Source of the DNA: an uncultured Christensenellaceae bacterium
Lineage (GTDB): Bacteria > Bacillota > Clostridia > Christensenellales > Borkfalkiaceae
Assembly (NCBI GenBank): GCA_910589015.1
Contig: CAJUSA010000002.1
Coordinates: forward strand, 149,019-213,018
Reading direction: 5' to 3'
Length of the DNA: 64,000 nt
This document shows, piece after piece, positions 16,432 to 24,425 of this stretch (within the stretch, counting starts at the first letter, position 1; each line of letters opens with the position of its first letter). Under the pieces are notes generated by a model, which was not told the origin of the DNA, made no database searches, and was given only the letters and a program-made list of their open reading frames with translations. Made by a program: the position numbers and the translations under genes.

Positions 16432-17108
16432 TTCAGGCAAAAGACGTTACAAAGAGTTACAACGGTACGCAGGTTCTGCGGGGAATTTCGCTCGACGTTG
16501 CAGACGGCGACTTTACCGTCGTGCTCGGCGCGTCGGGTTCGGGAAAGTCTACCCTCTTGAACGTGCTCTCGGGCTTAGAGCGCGCCGACGGCGGCAGCGT
16601 CGATTACGACGGCATAAGGCTAAATGCTCTCAACGACAAACAGCTGACCGCGTTCCGCAAGCGGGAAGTTGCATTTATCTTTCAACTGTATTATCTTCTG
16701 CCCCACCTTTCTGTAAAAAACAACGTAAAATTAGGCGCGGCACTTGCCCAAAACGGCGATTATGAAAGTATTCTTGCCGCCGTGGGACTGAGCGACAAGG
16801 CAAACGCCAACCCCTCGACCCTCTCGGGCGGCGAACAGCAACGCGTCTGTATCGCCCGCGCGCTCGCCAAGCAGCCGAAAACGCTGTTCCTGGACGAACC
16901 GACGGGCGCGCTCGACGAACAAACGGGGCGCGAGATCCTCGATTATATCATTCGCCTGCAACAGGAACGCCGCTTTACGATGATCATGGTGACGCACAAC
17001 CGCAACATTGCCGAAACGGCGAACACCGTCATAACCATGAACAGCGGAAGAATCGTCGGACTTTCGCGCAACGACGCGCCGAAAAGCGCCTTCGATATCG
17101 GGTGGTGA
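16428..17108 (+). CDS. ABC transporter ATP-binding protein (LolD/MacB-like)
   Basis: 226 residues with all ATPase motifs: Walker A GASGSGKST (about 37-45), Q-loop in IFQLYYLLP, signature LSGGEQQR, Walker B TLFLDEPTGALD, and the switch histidine in VTHNRN. The GALD and EQQ forms mark the subfamily that partners FtsX-type permeases. The start ATG overlaps the tetR stop (ATGA). Probably supplies energy for extrusion of a lipid-soluble compound or peptide, together with the next gene. Confidence 0.93.
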   Translation: MIQAKDVTKSYNGTQVLRGISLDVADGDFTVVLGASGSGKSTLLNVLSGLERADGGSVDYDGIRLNALNDKQLTAFRKREVAFIFQLYYLLPHLSVKNNVKLGAALAQNGDYESILAAVGLSDKANANPSTLSGGEQQRVCIARALAKQPKTLFLDEPTGALDEQTGREILDYIIRLQQERRFTMIMVTHNRNIAETANTVITMNSGRIVGLSRNDAPKSAFDIGW

Positions 17109-17110
17109 GT

Positions 17111-18253
17111 ATGGTTGTCGGTATCAAAGACGGCGCGAAACTCTTCGGCATTGCAATCGTTTGCTTCTGCGCCGTGTTCGTTTGTACGTTTATGCTCAAC
17201 TTTTACCTCGACGTTACACCGTTGCGCGATACGGTAAGCGAAGAACTGCTGCCCCTGTTCGAAGCGCAGCTTTCCATGGCGCAATTCTGCTCGGCGATCA
17301 CGGGCGGCGTGTTATCGCTCACGGCCGCCGTCATGTTGCTCTTCTACCTGCGGCTGTATATCGACGCGCATTCCGCTCAGTTGGGCGTATTAAAAGCGCT
17401 CGGGTACGACCGCGCGCGCATTTGCCTCGGTTTTTGGGTATTCGGGCTGAGCGCGTTCGTCGGCTGCGCCGCAGGATTTTGCGGCGGCTGGGCGGTCATG
17501 CGATTTATTTACGACTCTTTGACGATCGAAGGCATGGGGACGATCGCGCCGCACTTCCACGCAGAATTGCTCTTTGCGCTCGTGCTCGCGCCGAGCGTCC
17601 TGTTTTCGGCGCTTGCTTGCGTCTATCCCTATTTCGTACTGCGCCGCCCGCCCTTGGAACTCATACGCGGCAACGAAAAACAGCCGAAAAAAGAAAAGCC
17701 TCTTCCGCAAAGTAAAAAAGACCGCCCTTTTCTGCAAGAAATGTGTCTCTCTTCGCTAAGAAGCAAAAAATTGCTCGCGTTTTTCGCCTCGTTTTCCTCT
17801 TTCTGTTTTGCCGCCATGACGCAAATGGGGTTATCCATGGAAGAGTTGACAAACGCCGCCATGAGCTACATGATCCTTGCGATCGGGCTGGTGCTCGCCG
17901 CCGTAACCGCAATCTTATGCGTTGCCGCCCTGCTGCGCGCCAACCGAAAAAATATCGCGCTCATGAAGGCATTCGGGTATTCGCTGAAAGATTGCGCCCT
18001 TTCGGTGCTGGGCGGGTATCTTCCCTGCGCCCTCGTCGGATTTGCCGTCGGCACCCTCTATCAGTACGGACTGCTCGTCCTGATGGTGAACGTTGTGTTC
18101 GCCGGCGTGGAAAGCACGCCAACCTATTCCTTCGACGTCCCTGTATTTTTCATCACGCTCGCCGTTTTTCTCGTAAGCTATTTTCTGCTCGCCCTGTCGT
18201 TCATATACAAAATCAACAAAGTGCCCGTGAAAGAAATCATGCTCGAAGAATAA
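17111..18253 (+). CDS. FtsX-family ABC permease
   Basis: 380 residues, compact. Eight membrane segments are apparent: one near the N-terminus, three at about 59-80, 104-130 and 150-172, and four in the second half. The half-repeats LGVLKALGYDRARICLGFW and IALMKAFGYSLKDCALSVL are the FtsX coupling segments. The extracellular domain usually found after helix 1 is reduced to about 25 residues, so this looks like a minimal exporter with no large periplasmic-type module. The start at ATG 17111 follows the ATPase stop by two bases. Confidence 0.85.
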   Translation: MVVGIKDGAKLFGIAIVCFCAVFVCTFMLNFYLDVTPLRDTVSEELLPLFEAQLSMAQFCSAITGGVLSLTAAVMLLFYLRLYIDAHSAQLGVLKALGYDRARICLGFWVFGLSAFVGCAAGFCGGWAVMRFIYDSLTIEGMGTIAPHFHAELLFALVLAPSVLFSALACVYPYFVLRRPPLELIRGNEKQPKKEKPLPQSKKDRPFLQEMCLSSLRSKKLLAFFASFSSFCFAAMTQMGLSMEELTNAAMSYMILAIGLVLAAVTAILCVAALLRANRKNIALMKAFGYSLKDCALSVLGGYLPCALVGFAVGTLYQYGLLVLMVNVVFAGVESTPTYSFDVPVFFITLAVFLVSYFLLALSFIYKINKVPVKEIMLEE

Positions 18254-18257
18254 AAAA

Positions 18258-18282
18258 ATCCCCGTTAAAGCGGGGATTTTTC
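18258..18282. terminator. Bidirectional terminator, FtsX gene / RimK-like gene
   Basis: ATCCCCG (18258-18264), six-base loop, CGGGGAT (18271-18277), with A- and T-rich flanks. The loop contains the stop codon of the convergent RimK-like gene (18265-18267). Confidence 0.9.
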
Positions 18283-19128
18283 TTTGCCGTAAATTTGATC
18301 GACGATATACTCTGCATAGATTTTAGCGACGTTCACGCCCGTTACGCGCTCCGCCGCGGCGAAAAACGCGTTGGAATTGACTTCGCACACGAGAAATCCG
18401 TCTTTCCCGAACAGCAAGTCGATGCCGCAATAGTCAAGCCCGAGCCGCCGCGCAACGCCCTCGCAGAGCGATGCCGTTTTCCGATCGAGCGGAAATTTTT
18501 CACCCGTACCGCCCGCCGCAACGTTGGATAAAAAACCCTGCCCTGTCCTTTTCATGGCGCAACGCGCCCTGCCGCCGATCACGATCACGCGCACGTCTTT
18601 TCCGTAACTCGTTGCGATAAATTTCTGAAACAAGTGTGGTTTTGTCTGCAATTTATTACAAACGTCCTGCAATTGCGCCCTATTTTCAATAAAAAACACC
18701 CCTTTGCCGAGCGAACCGAAGCATTCCTTTACAACAAGCGGATACCCCAGCGTTTGTTCCGCACATGCAAGCAACTTATCGCTCACGGGCTCTTCGGGCG
18801 TATAACATAACGGCGCCGAAAGCGTTTCGGGCACGGGAAAACCCTGCAACGCAAGACAGGTCAACATTTTATCGTCGCATGTTTCGATTGCCGCCGCGCG
18901 GTTAAACAAGCGCAGACCCTGCGCTTCAAGCCGCCGCGCGCAATATTTATCCTTATCCAAATAAATGCAAAAATCATAATCCGCGCGCGAATCGGCGCAT
19001 ACGTTGCGCACGACGTCGACCGAAACATTTAACTTTTCCAACTCTTCGCGCAGACGGCGCGGCTGATACAGTTCGCTTTCCGCCTGCGTGTAAGCGTTGA
19101 TCGCAATCATTCCTTTCAAACTCTTCAC
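18265..19128 (-). CDS. RimK-like ATP-grasp ligase
   Basis: 287 residues. An N-terminal pre-ATP-grasp domain is followed by the ATP-grasp fold: LGYPLVVKECFGSLGKGVFFIEN (ATP-binding lysine and glycine-rich loop), KFIATSYGKDVRVIVIGGRARCAMKR, and the metal-binding end CGIDLLFGKDGFLVCEVNSN. Family members ligate glutamate or other amino acids onto proteins, peptides or cofactors; the substrate here is unknown. The start may be the GTG at 19128 or the ATG six codons later (19110); neither has a strong ribosome binding site. It follows hom after a weak terminator. Confidence 0.85.
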   Translation of the reverse strand: MKSLKGMIAINAYTQAESELYQPRRLREELEKLNVSVDVVRNVCADSRADYDFCIYLDKDKYCARRLEAQGLRLFNRAAAIETCDDKMLTCLALQGFPVPETLSAPLCYTPEEPVSDKLLACAEQTLGYPLVVKECFGSLGKGVFFIENRAQLQDVCNKLQTKPHLFQKFIATSYGKDVRVIVIGGRARCAMKRTGQGFLSNVAAGGTGEKFPLDRKTASLCEGVARRLGLDYCGIDLLFGKDGFLVCEVNSNAFFAAAERVTGVNVAKIYAEYIVDQIYGKEKSPL

Positions 19129-19143
19129 CGTTATAATACAAAA

Positions 19144-19163
19144 GCGGGAACGATTGTTCCCGC
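19144..19163 (-). terminator. Terminator-like hairpin after hom
   Basis: GCGGGAAC/GTTCCCGC with a four-base loop, followed on the minus strand by TTTTG. A short T-tract suggests partial termination before the RimK-like gene. Confidence 0.55.
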
Positions 19164-19176
19164 CCCGAATTTTCTT

Positions 19177-20457
19177 TTACGATACGACGCGCAAAACCCG
19201 TTCAACGGAAGCCACTTCCAACGCATTGATTTTGGATACCGCGTTATGAATGGCGGTTTCGTGCGTTTCGTGCGTGACGAGCGTGATGGTCGCACGATCG
19301 TTCTCGTCGCTCACCTTCTGCAACACCTCGTCGAGCGAGATGTTGTTTGAACCGAGAATGGAAGTGATCTTGGCAAACACACCCGTTTTATCGGTTGCAG
19401 AAATACGCAGATAATATGCGCTGCGGTAATCCTTGGCGAACTTGACGCCCTTTTCGGCTTTCTCTTCGTTCTTAAAGGTGGAATATTTGTTTTCTGCATG
19501 CGTCGCGGCGAAAATAACGTCGCTTACAATAGCGCTGCCCGTCGGAAGCGCGCCCGCGCCTCTGCCGTAAAGCATGACGTCGTCCACGCTGTCGCCCGTG
19601 ATATAAACGGCGTTGAAACTGTCGTTCACGGCGGCAAGCGGATGGTCGGCTTTGACGAAAGTCGGATGTACGCGCACTTCAATGCCGTCTTTGGTCTGTT
19701 TGCCGATCGCAAGCAGTTTAATGCAGTAACCGAGTTTCTTGCCGTCGGCAATATCTTCCTGCGTTACGGACGAAATTCCTTCGCGCGAAACTTCCGAAAG
19801 CGGCACTTTAGTGTGGAAGGCGAGCGAAGAGAGAATGGAAAGCTTATAAGCGGCATCATATCCTTCCACGTCGGAAGTGGGATCCGCCTCGGCATAACCC
19901 AGACGCTGCGCCTCTTTGAGCGCGGATTCATACGACTCGCCCCCGTTCGACATCTTCGTGAGGATATAGTTAGTCGTACCGTTGATGATACCCATCATCG
20001 ACGTAATGTGATTTGCCTGCACGCCGTCGAGCAGCGTGCGAATAATGGGCACGCCGCCCACACAACTCGCCTCGAAATAAAGCCCCGCATTGTGCGCCTT
20101 TGCTGCGTGTTCGAGCTCGTGCGAATACTTGCAGACCAGTTCTTTATTGGAAGTAACGACGGTTTTTCCCGCGTTAAGCGCGGCAAGCACGAATTCTCTT
20201 GCAACACCGACGCCGCCGATCACTTCCACAACGATATTGACGTCGGGATTCGTGACAACTTCCGCTATGTTGGAAGCAATTTTTTCTTCGGGAATACCGA
20301 GCGCGAGCGCGCGTTCGCGGTTGATTTCAAGCACGTTTTCAACCGAAATATCCACGCCCTGCGTTTTTTGATAAAACTCTCTGTGCTCGGTGAGGATATG
20401 ATACGTTCCCCCGCCGACTACGCCCAGCCCTAAAATTGCTAAACCGACCTTTTTCAT
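19177..20457 (-). CDS. hom: Homoserine dehydrogenase
   Basis: Reduces aspartate semialdehyde to homoserine, the branch point to methionine and threonine. The 426 residues show the NAD(P)-binding GLGVVGGGTY (about 10-19), the catalytic region GIINGTTNYIL and SDVEGYDAAYKL, and a C-terminal ACT domain (YYLRISATDKTGVFAKITS, about 340-425) that usually confers feedback inhibition by threonine. The start at 20455-20457 has AAGGAG 6 bases upstream. It provides the substrate for the metA/metY pair elsewhere in the window. Confidence 0.95.
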   Translation of the reverse strand: MKKVGLAILGLGVVGGGTYHILTEHREFYQKTQGVDISVENVLEINRERALALGIPEEKIASNIAEVVTNPDVNIVVEVIGGVGVAREFVLAALNAGKTVVTSNKELVCKYSHELEHAAKAHNAGLYFEASCVGGVPIIRTLLDGVQANHITSMMGIINGTTNYILTKMSNGGESYESALKEAQRLGYAEADPTSDVEGYDAAYKLSILSSLAFHTKVPLSEVSREGISSVTQEDIADGKKLGYCIKLLAIGKQTKDGIEVRVHPTFVKADHPLAAVNDSFNAVYITGDSVDDVMLYGRGAGALPTGSAIVSDVIFAATHAENKYSTFKNEEKAEKGVKFAKDYRSAYYLRISATDKTGVFAKITSILGSNNISLDEVLQKVSDENDRATITLVTHETHETAIHNAVSKINALEVASVERVLRVVS

Positions 20458-20490
20458 GTTTATCTCCTTCCCGACGCGCAAAGCATTTGT

Positions 20491-21276
20491 TTATGCCTGC
20501 TCAGCCGCATTCAAATCATACAAATATTTCAAACCGTCTAACGTCAACAGTTTATCGATCACGTCGATACAGCGCGTTTCGCGCGCGATCGTTTCGGAAA
20601 AACCGCCCGTCGCAACCGTGGTGAGTTCGACCGTTCCGAGTTCCTTTTTAATGCGCTTGACGATATATTCCACCAATCCCACAAAGCCGAACACGATGCC
20701 CGCCTGCATGTTGGTTACGGTATTCGTCGCAATGACGCTCTTGGGCGCCTCGATTTCCACACGGGGCAGTTTTGCCGTGCCGCTCACCAGCGAATCGAGC
20801 GAACCGCGGATACCCGGCGCAATGACGCCGCCGATGAATTCGCCCTTGTCGTTAATGATGTTAAAGGTCGTCGCCGTGCCGAAATCAATGACGACGAGTG
20901 GCGCGCCCTTGAAATACTTTTTAATGGCGGAAACGTTGTTAACGATGCGATCCGCCCCCACTTCGCGCGCGTTGTCCGCCCGCATCTTCAAGCCCGTTTT
21001 CAGCCCCGGTTCTATTTTATAAGGTTTCACGCCCAAATATACTTTGAGCATGTGTTCGATCGTATAATCGAGCGACGGCACGACGGAAGAAAAAATTCCG
21101 CCCGTGATCTCGCCCTTTTGTACACCGTTTGTTGACAGCATGGCAGAAAGCGTGGCGCCGTATTCATCGGAAGTCCGTTTTAAGTCGGTTGCAACGCGAA
21201 ACGAGAACTTCAGCCCCTCGTCGCTATAAACCGCATATTTAACGTTGGTATTGCCGATATCGATGCAAATGATCAT
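20491..21276 (-). CDS. coaX: Type III pantothenate kinase
   Basis: First step of CoA synthesis, phosphorylating pantothenate. The 261 residues show the ASKHA-fold phosphate loop DIGNTNVKYAV (about 6-16), the conserved GADRIVN segment, and the second acidic motif VIDFGTATTFNII. GGVIAPGI is also conserved. Length is standard for CoaX, and it is unrelated to the CoaA kinase. Its start overlaps the stop of the upstream transporter gene by four bases (ATGA), indicating translational coupling, and hom follows 33 bases downstream. Confidence 0.95.
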   Translation of the reverse strand: MIICIDIGNTNVKYAVYSDEGLKFSFRVATDLKRTSDEYGATLSAMLSTNGVQKGEITGGIFSSVVPSLDYTIEHMLKVYLGVKPYKIEPGLKTGLKMRADNAREVGADRIVNNVSAIKKYFKGAPLVVIDFGTATTFNIINDKGEFIGGVIAPGIRGSLDSLVSGTAKLPRVEIEAPKSVIATNTVTNMQAGIVFGFVGLVEYIVKRIKKELGTVELTTVATGGFSETIARETRCIDVIDKLLTLDGLKYLYDLNAAEQA

Positions 21277-21992
21277 GATTTCTTTTCCTGTTCCGCCTGT
21301 TCGGGCTGAGGGTTTTCCGCCGCTTTTTCTTCTTCGCTTTGATCAGGCAACGCGACCGCTTTTTTCTTTTTCCCGATCTGTTTTTCCACGACAATCACCA
21401 CGCGGTGGATAGCGGGTGCCAGAACGACATTAATTGCAAATTCAACAATAAAATTAACCCCGGCACAACCAACAAACAAATAATACGGAACTGCTACCGT
21501 CGCTTCCATCCAACCATTGGAAACGGCATATTCCATCCAACCAGTTAACGTGCCGCTAATAATAAGGCATCCCAAAATAAAGATACCCGTATTTATTATT
21601 GGCGTTAAAAGAGCAGCCACAACTACGGCAATCAAGGTATTCTTTTTCGCAATCAACTTATATATCAGAGCCGGAATAATGCCCGCAAGAACACCTTTCA
21701 CCAAACAGATCAAAACCGTCATTACAGGCGAGTTTGTTAATAAATAGCCCGTAAATGGATCCGCGCCGGAAACGCCATACATCAAGACGATAAATCCAAA
21801 TATAAAACCCAACAATCCACCCGCGAGCGGACCGAGCAAAATTCCACCAAGCACGATGGGAACGAGAACAAAACTCAAACTCGTTCCGCCGATTTTGATG
21901 AAACCGCCACAACACTGCAACACTACGACGAGTGCAAGAAGCACCGCAAAGTAGGCGATGTTCTTAGCCGAAAAGAACTTCTTCTTTTCCAT
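21273..21992 (-). CDS. panT: ECF-type transporter S component, probably for pantothenate
   Basis: 239 residues with about six membrane segments (LALVVVLQCCGG, SFVLVPIVLGGILLGPLAGGLLG, an Ala/Val-rich core) and a highly charged tail of about 40 residues. The LGPLAGGLLGFIFGF stretch is typical of substrate-binding S components of energy-coupling-factor transporters. The ATPase/EcfT module would be encoded elsewhere. Translational overlap with pantothenate kinase is the main reason to call the substrate pantothenate, as in known PanT systems. The family assignment is firm; the substrate is inferred from context. Confidence 0.82.
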   Translation of the reverse strand: MEKKKFFSAKNIAYFAVLLALVVVLQCCGGFIKIGGTSLSFVLVPIVLGGILLGPLAGGLLGFIFGFIVLMYGVSGADPFTGYLLTNSPVMTVLICLVKGVLAGIIPALIYKLIAKKNTLIAVVVAALLTPIINTGIFILGCLIISGTLTGWMEYAVSNGWMEATVAVPYYLFVGCAGVNFIVEFAINVVLAPAIHRVVIVVEKQIGKKKKAVALPDQSEEEKAAENPQPEQAEQEKKS

Positions 21993-22113
21993 ATTAAATT
22001 ACCTCCATCGGATTCGCTTTCCGCGATATCCGTAGACAAAAATAAGTATTTGACCGGCGCCATTCAAGATGAAACCGTTGCCGTATTTCTCTTAAAACGC
22101 TCGACCTTTCTTT

Positions 22114-22142
22114 ATTATAGCAAAAGCAAACTCATTTTGCAA
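22114..22142 (-). promoter_or_regulatory. Promoter of the panT-coaX-hom operon
   Basis: Minus strand: TTGCAA (22137-22142), 17-bp spacer, TATAAT (22114-22119). The 120-base leader before panT shows no structure I recognise. Confidence 0.65.
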
Positions 22143-22246
22143 CTAAATGACAGGAACATTTTTTGCTTGCCGATACATAATATTTTATAGATAACCGTCA
22201 GAGAAACAAACTTTACATACTCTGCGGCGAACAAGGAGGAAAAACT

Positions 22247-22462
22247 ATGAATTGCTTCTTACAAGGCAACAGCTGTCTCTGGATACTCATTATCCTGCTC
22301 ATTCTCGGATCGTGCTCGAACGTGTTTAACTCGAGCGTATTTACGGGTTGCGGGTGGCCCATCGTCGCGGCTTTGGCGTACTGCATGTGCAAAAACGGCA
22401 CGCTTGGCGCCATCTTCGGAAAAGATCGCGGCTGCGGCTGCGGTTGCGGCTGCAACGGCTGA
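22247..22462 (+). CDS. Small Cys/Gly-rich membrane protein
   Basis: 71 residues. A hydrophobic N-terminal helix (LWILIILLILGSC, about 11-23) and a second partly hydrophobic stretch (WPIVAALAYCMC) are followed by a tail of alternating Gly and Cys (DRGCGCGCGCNG). There are ten cysteines in all. A perfect AAGGAGGA lies 6 bases before the ATG and a strong terminator follows, so it is a real monocistronic gene. I do not recognise the family. The GCGCGCGC tail could bind metal or be cross-linked, as in some spore-coat peptides, but that is speculation. Confidence 0.75.
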   Translation: MNCFLQGNSCLWILIILLILGSCSNVFNSSVFTGCGWPIVAALAYCMCKNGTLGAIFGKDRGCGCGCGCNG

Positions 22463-22484
22463 TCGCAAGCCGATTTTCCGAAAA

Positions 22485-22518
22485 AACCCCTGTCTGATTT
22501 CAGACAGGGGTTCTTCTT
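22485..22518. terminator. Strong terminator between the Cys-rich gene and the Nudix gene
   Basis: AACCCCTGTCTG (22485-22496), ATTT loop, CAGACAGGGGTT (22501-22512), then T-rich. The A-rich left flank suggests use in both directions. Confidence 0.92.
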
Positions 22519-22519
22519 T

Positions 22520-23050
22520 TTAACGTTGCGTCAGCGCGTAGCGGTACATCGCGACGATGGTTTTCGCGTCGCGTATTTTATCTTGTTCGATCCTTTTCAT
22601 CGCCTCTTCGACGGGAAGAAAAACAACGTTGAGAAATTCCCCTTCGTCGAGGTGTGCCGCGCCCTGCGTAACGCCTCGGGCAAAATAGATATAAATTTTT
22701 TCGTTATCGTAACCGGGGGTGGGATACAGAACGTGCCATAATTCCAACTTTTCGGCGCAAAGACCCGTTTCTTCGGAAAGTTCGCGGCTTGCACAGTCTT
22801 CGGGGCGTTCCCCCTCGTTGATCTTCCCCGCGGGAATTTCGAGAAGTTCTTCGCCGTAAGCATAACGGAACTGCCTGACGAGCGCGACGTTGCCGTCTTT
22901 GACGCACAATACGCACGCACCGCCAGAATGCTCGACCACTTCGCGTTTGCAGGCTTTTCCGTCCGGCAGTACGGCGTCGTCGCAACGCAGAGAAACGATT
23001 TTTCCGCGGTAAAGATAATTTTTCTTTACGGTTTTTTCGGTTAAATCCAT
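22520..23050 (-). CDS. nudF: ADP-ribose pyrophosphatase-like Nudix hydrolase
   Basis: 176 residues. The Nudix box is intact: GKINEGERPEDCASRELSEETGL (about 76-98, GxxxxxEx7REUxEExGU). The preceding VALVRQFRYAYGEELLEIPAG is the ADP-ribose pyrophosphatase signature. Hydrolyses ADP-ribose to AMP and ribose-5-phosphate. AGGTAGGG lies near the ATG. The promoter -10 box abuts a 14-bp palindrome resembling a Fur/PerR-type operator. It may be functionally linked to the ADP-ribosylglycohydrolase locus 10 kb away, although it is not clustered with it. Confidence 0.88.
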   Translation of the reverse strand: MDLTEKTVKKNYLYRGKIVSLRCDDAVLPDGKACKREVVEHSGGACVLCVKDGNVALVRQFRYAYGEELLEIPAGKINEGERPEDCASRELSEETGLCAEKLELWHVLYPTPGYDNEKIYIYFARGVTQGAAHLDEGEFLNVVFLPVEEAMKRIEQDKIRDAKTIVAMYRYALTQR

Positions 23051-23071
23051 AAAACTGCCCTACCTTTTATT

Positions 23072-23112
23072 ATGATAATTATCATTATAGCACAAAAAGT
23101 AAAAAATGTTGA
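23072..23112 (-). promoter_or_regulatory. nudF promoter with Fur-like palindrome
   Basis: Minus-strand -10 TATAAT (23084-23089) and a weak -35 TCAACA (23107-23112), 17-bp spacer. The perfect palindrome ATGATAATTATCAT (23072-23085) overlaps the end of the -10 box and the start site. It resembles the GATAAT-type repeats bound by Fur-family regulators. Confidence 0.55.
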
Positions 23113-23131
23113 ATAAATTTCGGGAAATATC

Positions 23132-23160
23132 TTGATTTTCTTCGCGTTTTTGAGTATAAT
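23132..23160 (+). promoter_or_regulatory. Promoter of the HPr-like gene
   Basis: TTGATT (23132-23137), 17-bp spacer, TATAAT (23155-23160), divergent from nudF. AGGAGG precedes the ATG at 23193. Confidence 0.75.
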
Positions 23161-23192
23161 GTTGGCAACTATGATTTAGGAGGTATCCTTAC

Positions 23193-23420
23193 ATGAAATC
23201 ACTTACTATCTCGCTCGAAGTAGCGCAAAGAGTCAAAGAGTTCGTCGCGATCACCCAGAATTGCGAATGCGAAATTCTGCTTAAAAGCGGAAAATACGTC
23301 GTTGACGCGAAGTCCATTCTCGGTATTTTCAGCCTTGATTTGTCTAAACCCCTTACGGTTGAAATTTACAGCGACGACTGCGCCGACCTGCTTACCAAAC
23401 TGAAAAAATTCTCGGCGTAA
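23193..23420 (+). CDS. HPr-family protein lacking the active-site histidine (Crh-like)
   Basis: 75 residues with the HPr pattern: LEVAQRVKEFVAI helix, CEILLKSGKYVVDAKSILGIFSLDLSKP, VEIYSDD. Aligned to HPr, the phosphorylatable histidine 15 is replaced by valine (residue 10), so it cannot pass phosphate in the sugar phosphotransferase chain. The regulatory serine in KSILG (residue 41, HPr Ser46) is kept. This His-minus, Ser-plus pattern is the hallmark of Crh, a corepressor for CcpA in Bacillus. Whether HPr kinase exists here is unknown. A small structural paralog with another role is possible. Confidence 0.8.
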   Translation: MKSLTISLEVAQRVKEFVAITQNCECEILLKSGKYVVDAKSILGIFSLDLSKPLTVEIYSDDCADLLTKLKKFSA

Positions 23421-23509
23421 CAAACTTCGGCACCTACGCGACAAGCCGCTTCGAGTGATTCAAGCGGCTTATTCGTTTCTCTTGCGAACGACAAATTCAA
23501 GGGGACTTT

Positions 23510-24034
23510 ATGCAAGTTAAAGGCGAAACCTCGGTAAACAAGTTAATCATGCTGTTCGTCTTTGACAAAATGGAGAGCGCCATTTCCGAACGAATTCTGG
23601 TCGACATCTGCTCTTCATCGAACGAATGGCTGAACTATATGGATTGCGTCGGGCTGATTCCGACGCTTATTTCCGACGGATTTATCTGCGAGATCAGCAC
23701 AAGCGAAGACCCCCTTTACACCATCACGCCCGAAGGAAGAGAAACGCTCGCCAACTTCTATATCAATATTCCGCGCAGCCAGCGCGAAGATATTTCGAAA
23801 TTCATCAAGAAAAACAGCTCGCGTTTCCGCATCAAACAGGATTGCAAATCCGATTATTATCAGAATAAAGACGGAACGTATACCGTCTTTCTGAAAATAC
23901 TCGCACCCGTTCAGCCGATGTTAGAGCTGAAATTCGTGGTTCCGGATAAAAAAACCGCAAACGTTATCTATAAAAAATGGGAAGATAAGGCTCTCGAACT
24001 CTATTCCGTTGTTTATGAAACGCTCGCAGATTAA
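23510..24034 (+). CDS. DUF4364 family protein
   Basis: 174 residues, soluble. The N-terminal half reads like a winged helix (NKLIMLFVFDKMES, LIPTLISDGFICEI, YTITPEGRETLANF), and the second half is a beta-rich domain. I recognise this pattern as the DUF4364 family common in Clostridia, whose role is unknown though a DNA-binding function is plausible. The likely start is the ATG at 23510 with GGGG upstream. The gene lies between the HPr-like gene and a TSCPD protein and is probably co-transcribed with the latter (12-base gap). Confidence 0.75.
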   Translation: MQVKGETSVNKLIMLFVFDKMESAISERILVDICSSSNEWLNYMDCVGLIPTLISDGFICEISTSEDPLYTITPEGRETLANFYINIPRSQREDISKFIKKNSSRFRIKQDCKSDYYQNKDGTYTVFLKILAPVQPMLELKFVVPDKKTANVIYKKWEDKALELYSVVYETLAD

Positions 24035-24046
24035 AGAGGATATATT

Positions 24047-24295
24047 ATGATTACCTATTCGACAAACGGCACTTGCAGCAAACAGATCATCTTCGATCTG
24101 GATGCGGAAAACAAAATTCGCAACGTAAAATTCATCGGCGGATGCAGCGGCAATTTGCAGGGCATCAGCCGCCTCGTCGAGGGCAAGACGCCCGAAGAGG
24201 TCGTTCCCCTTCTCAAAGGCATTCGGTGCCGCATGAACACATCATGCCCCGACCAGCTTGCAAAAGCGTTGGAACCCTACCTCAAAAATCAATAA
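24047..24295 (+). CDS. TSCPD domain protein
   Basis: 82 residues. It ends with the domain's name motif in NTSCPDQLAKAL and has the preceding GGCSGNLQGISRLVEG segment with two conserved cysteines. TSCPD domains occur at the C-terminus of some ribonucleotide reductases and as small stand-alone proteins in Clostridia; the stand-alone function is not established. AAAGAGGA lies 8 bases before the ATG. A terminator follows at 24357. Confidence 0.85.
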   Translation: MITYSTNGTCSKQIIFDLDAENKIRNVKFIGGCSGNLQGISRLVEGKTPEEVVPLLKGIRCRMNTSCPDQLAKALEPYLKNQ

Positions 24296-24356
24296 CGCCG
24301 TCAAAGTTCTCATAGAGAATGATTCTAAAAACACGAAAACGGATTTTAAGTAACTG

Positions 24357-24391
24357 AAAAATCCCCCGAATAATTGATTCGAGGGATTTTT
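24357..24391. terminator. Bidirectional terminator, TSCPD gene / serine dehydratase
   Basis: AAAAATCCCCCGAAT (24357-24371) pairs with ATTCGAGGGATTTTT (24377-24391) with one mismatch and a five-base loop. Confidence 0.9.
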
Positions 24392-24425
24392 CGTTTTTAG
24401 CAAATTCCTTACGGGAAGCGCGTTT

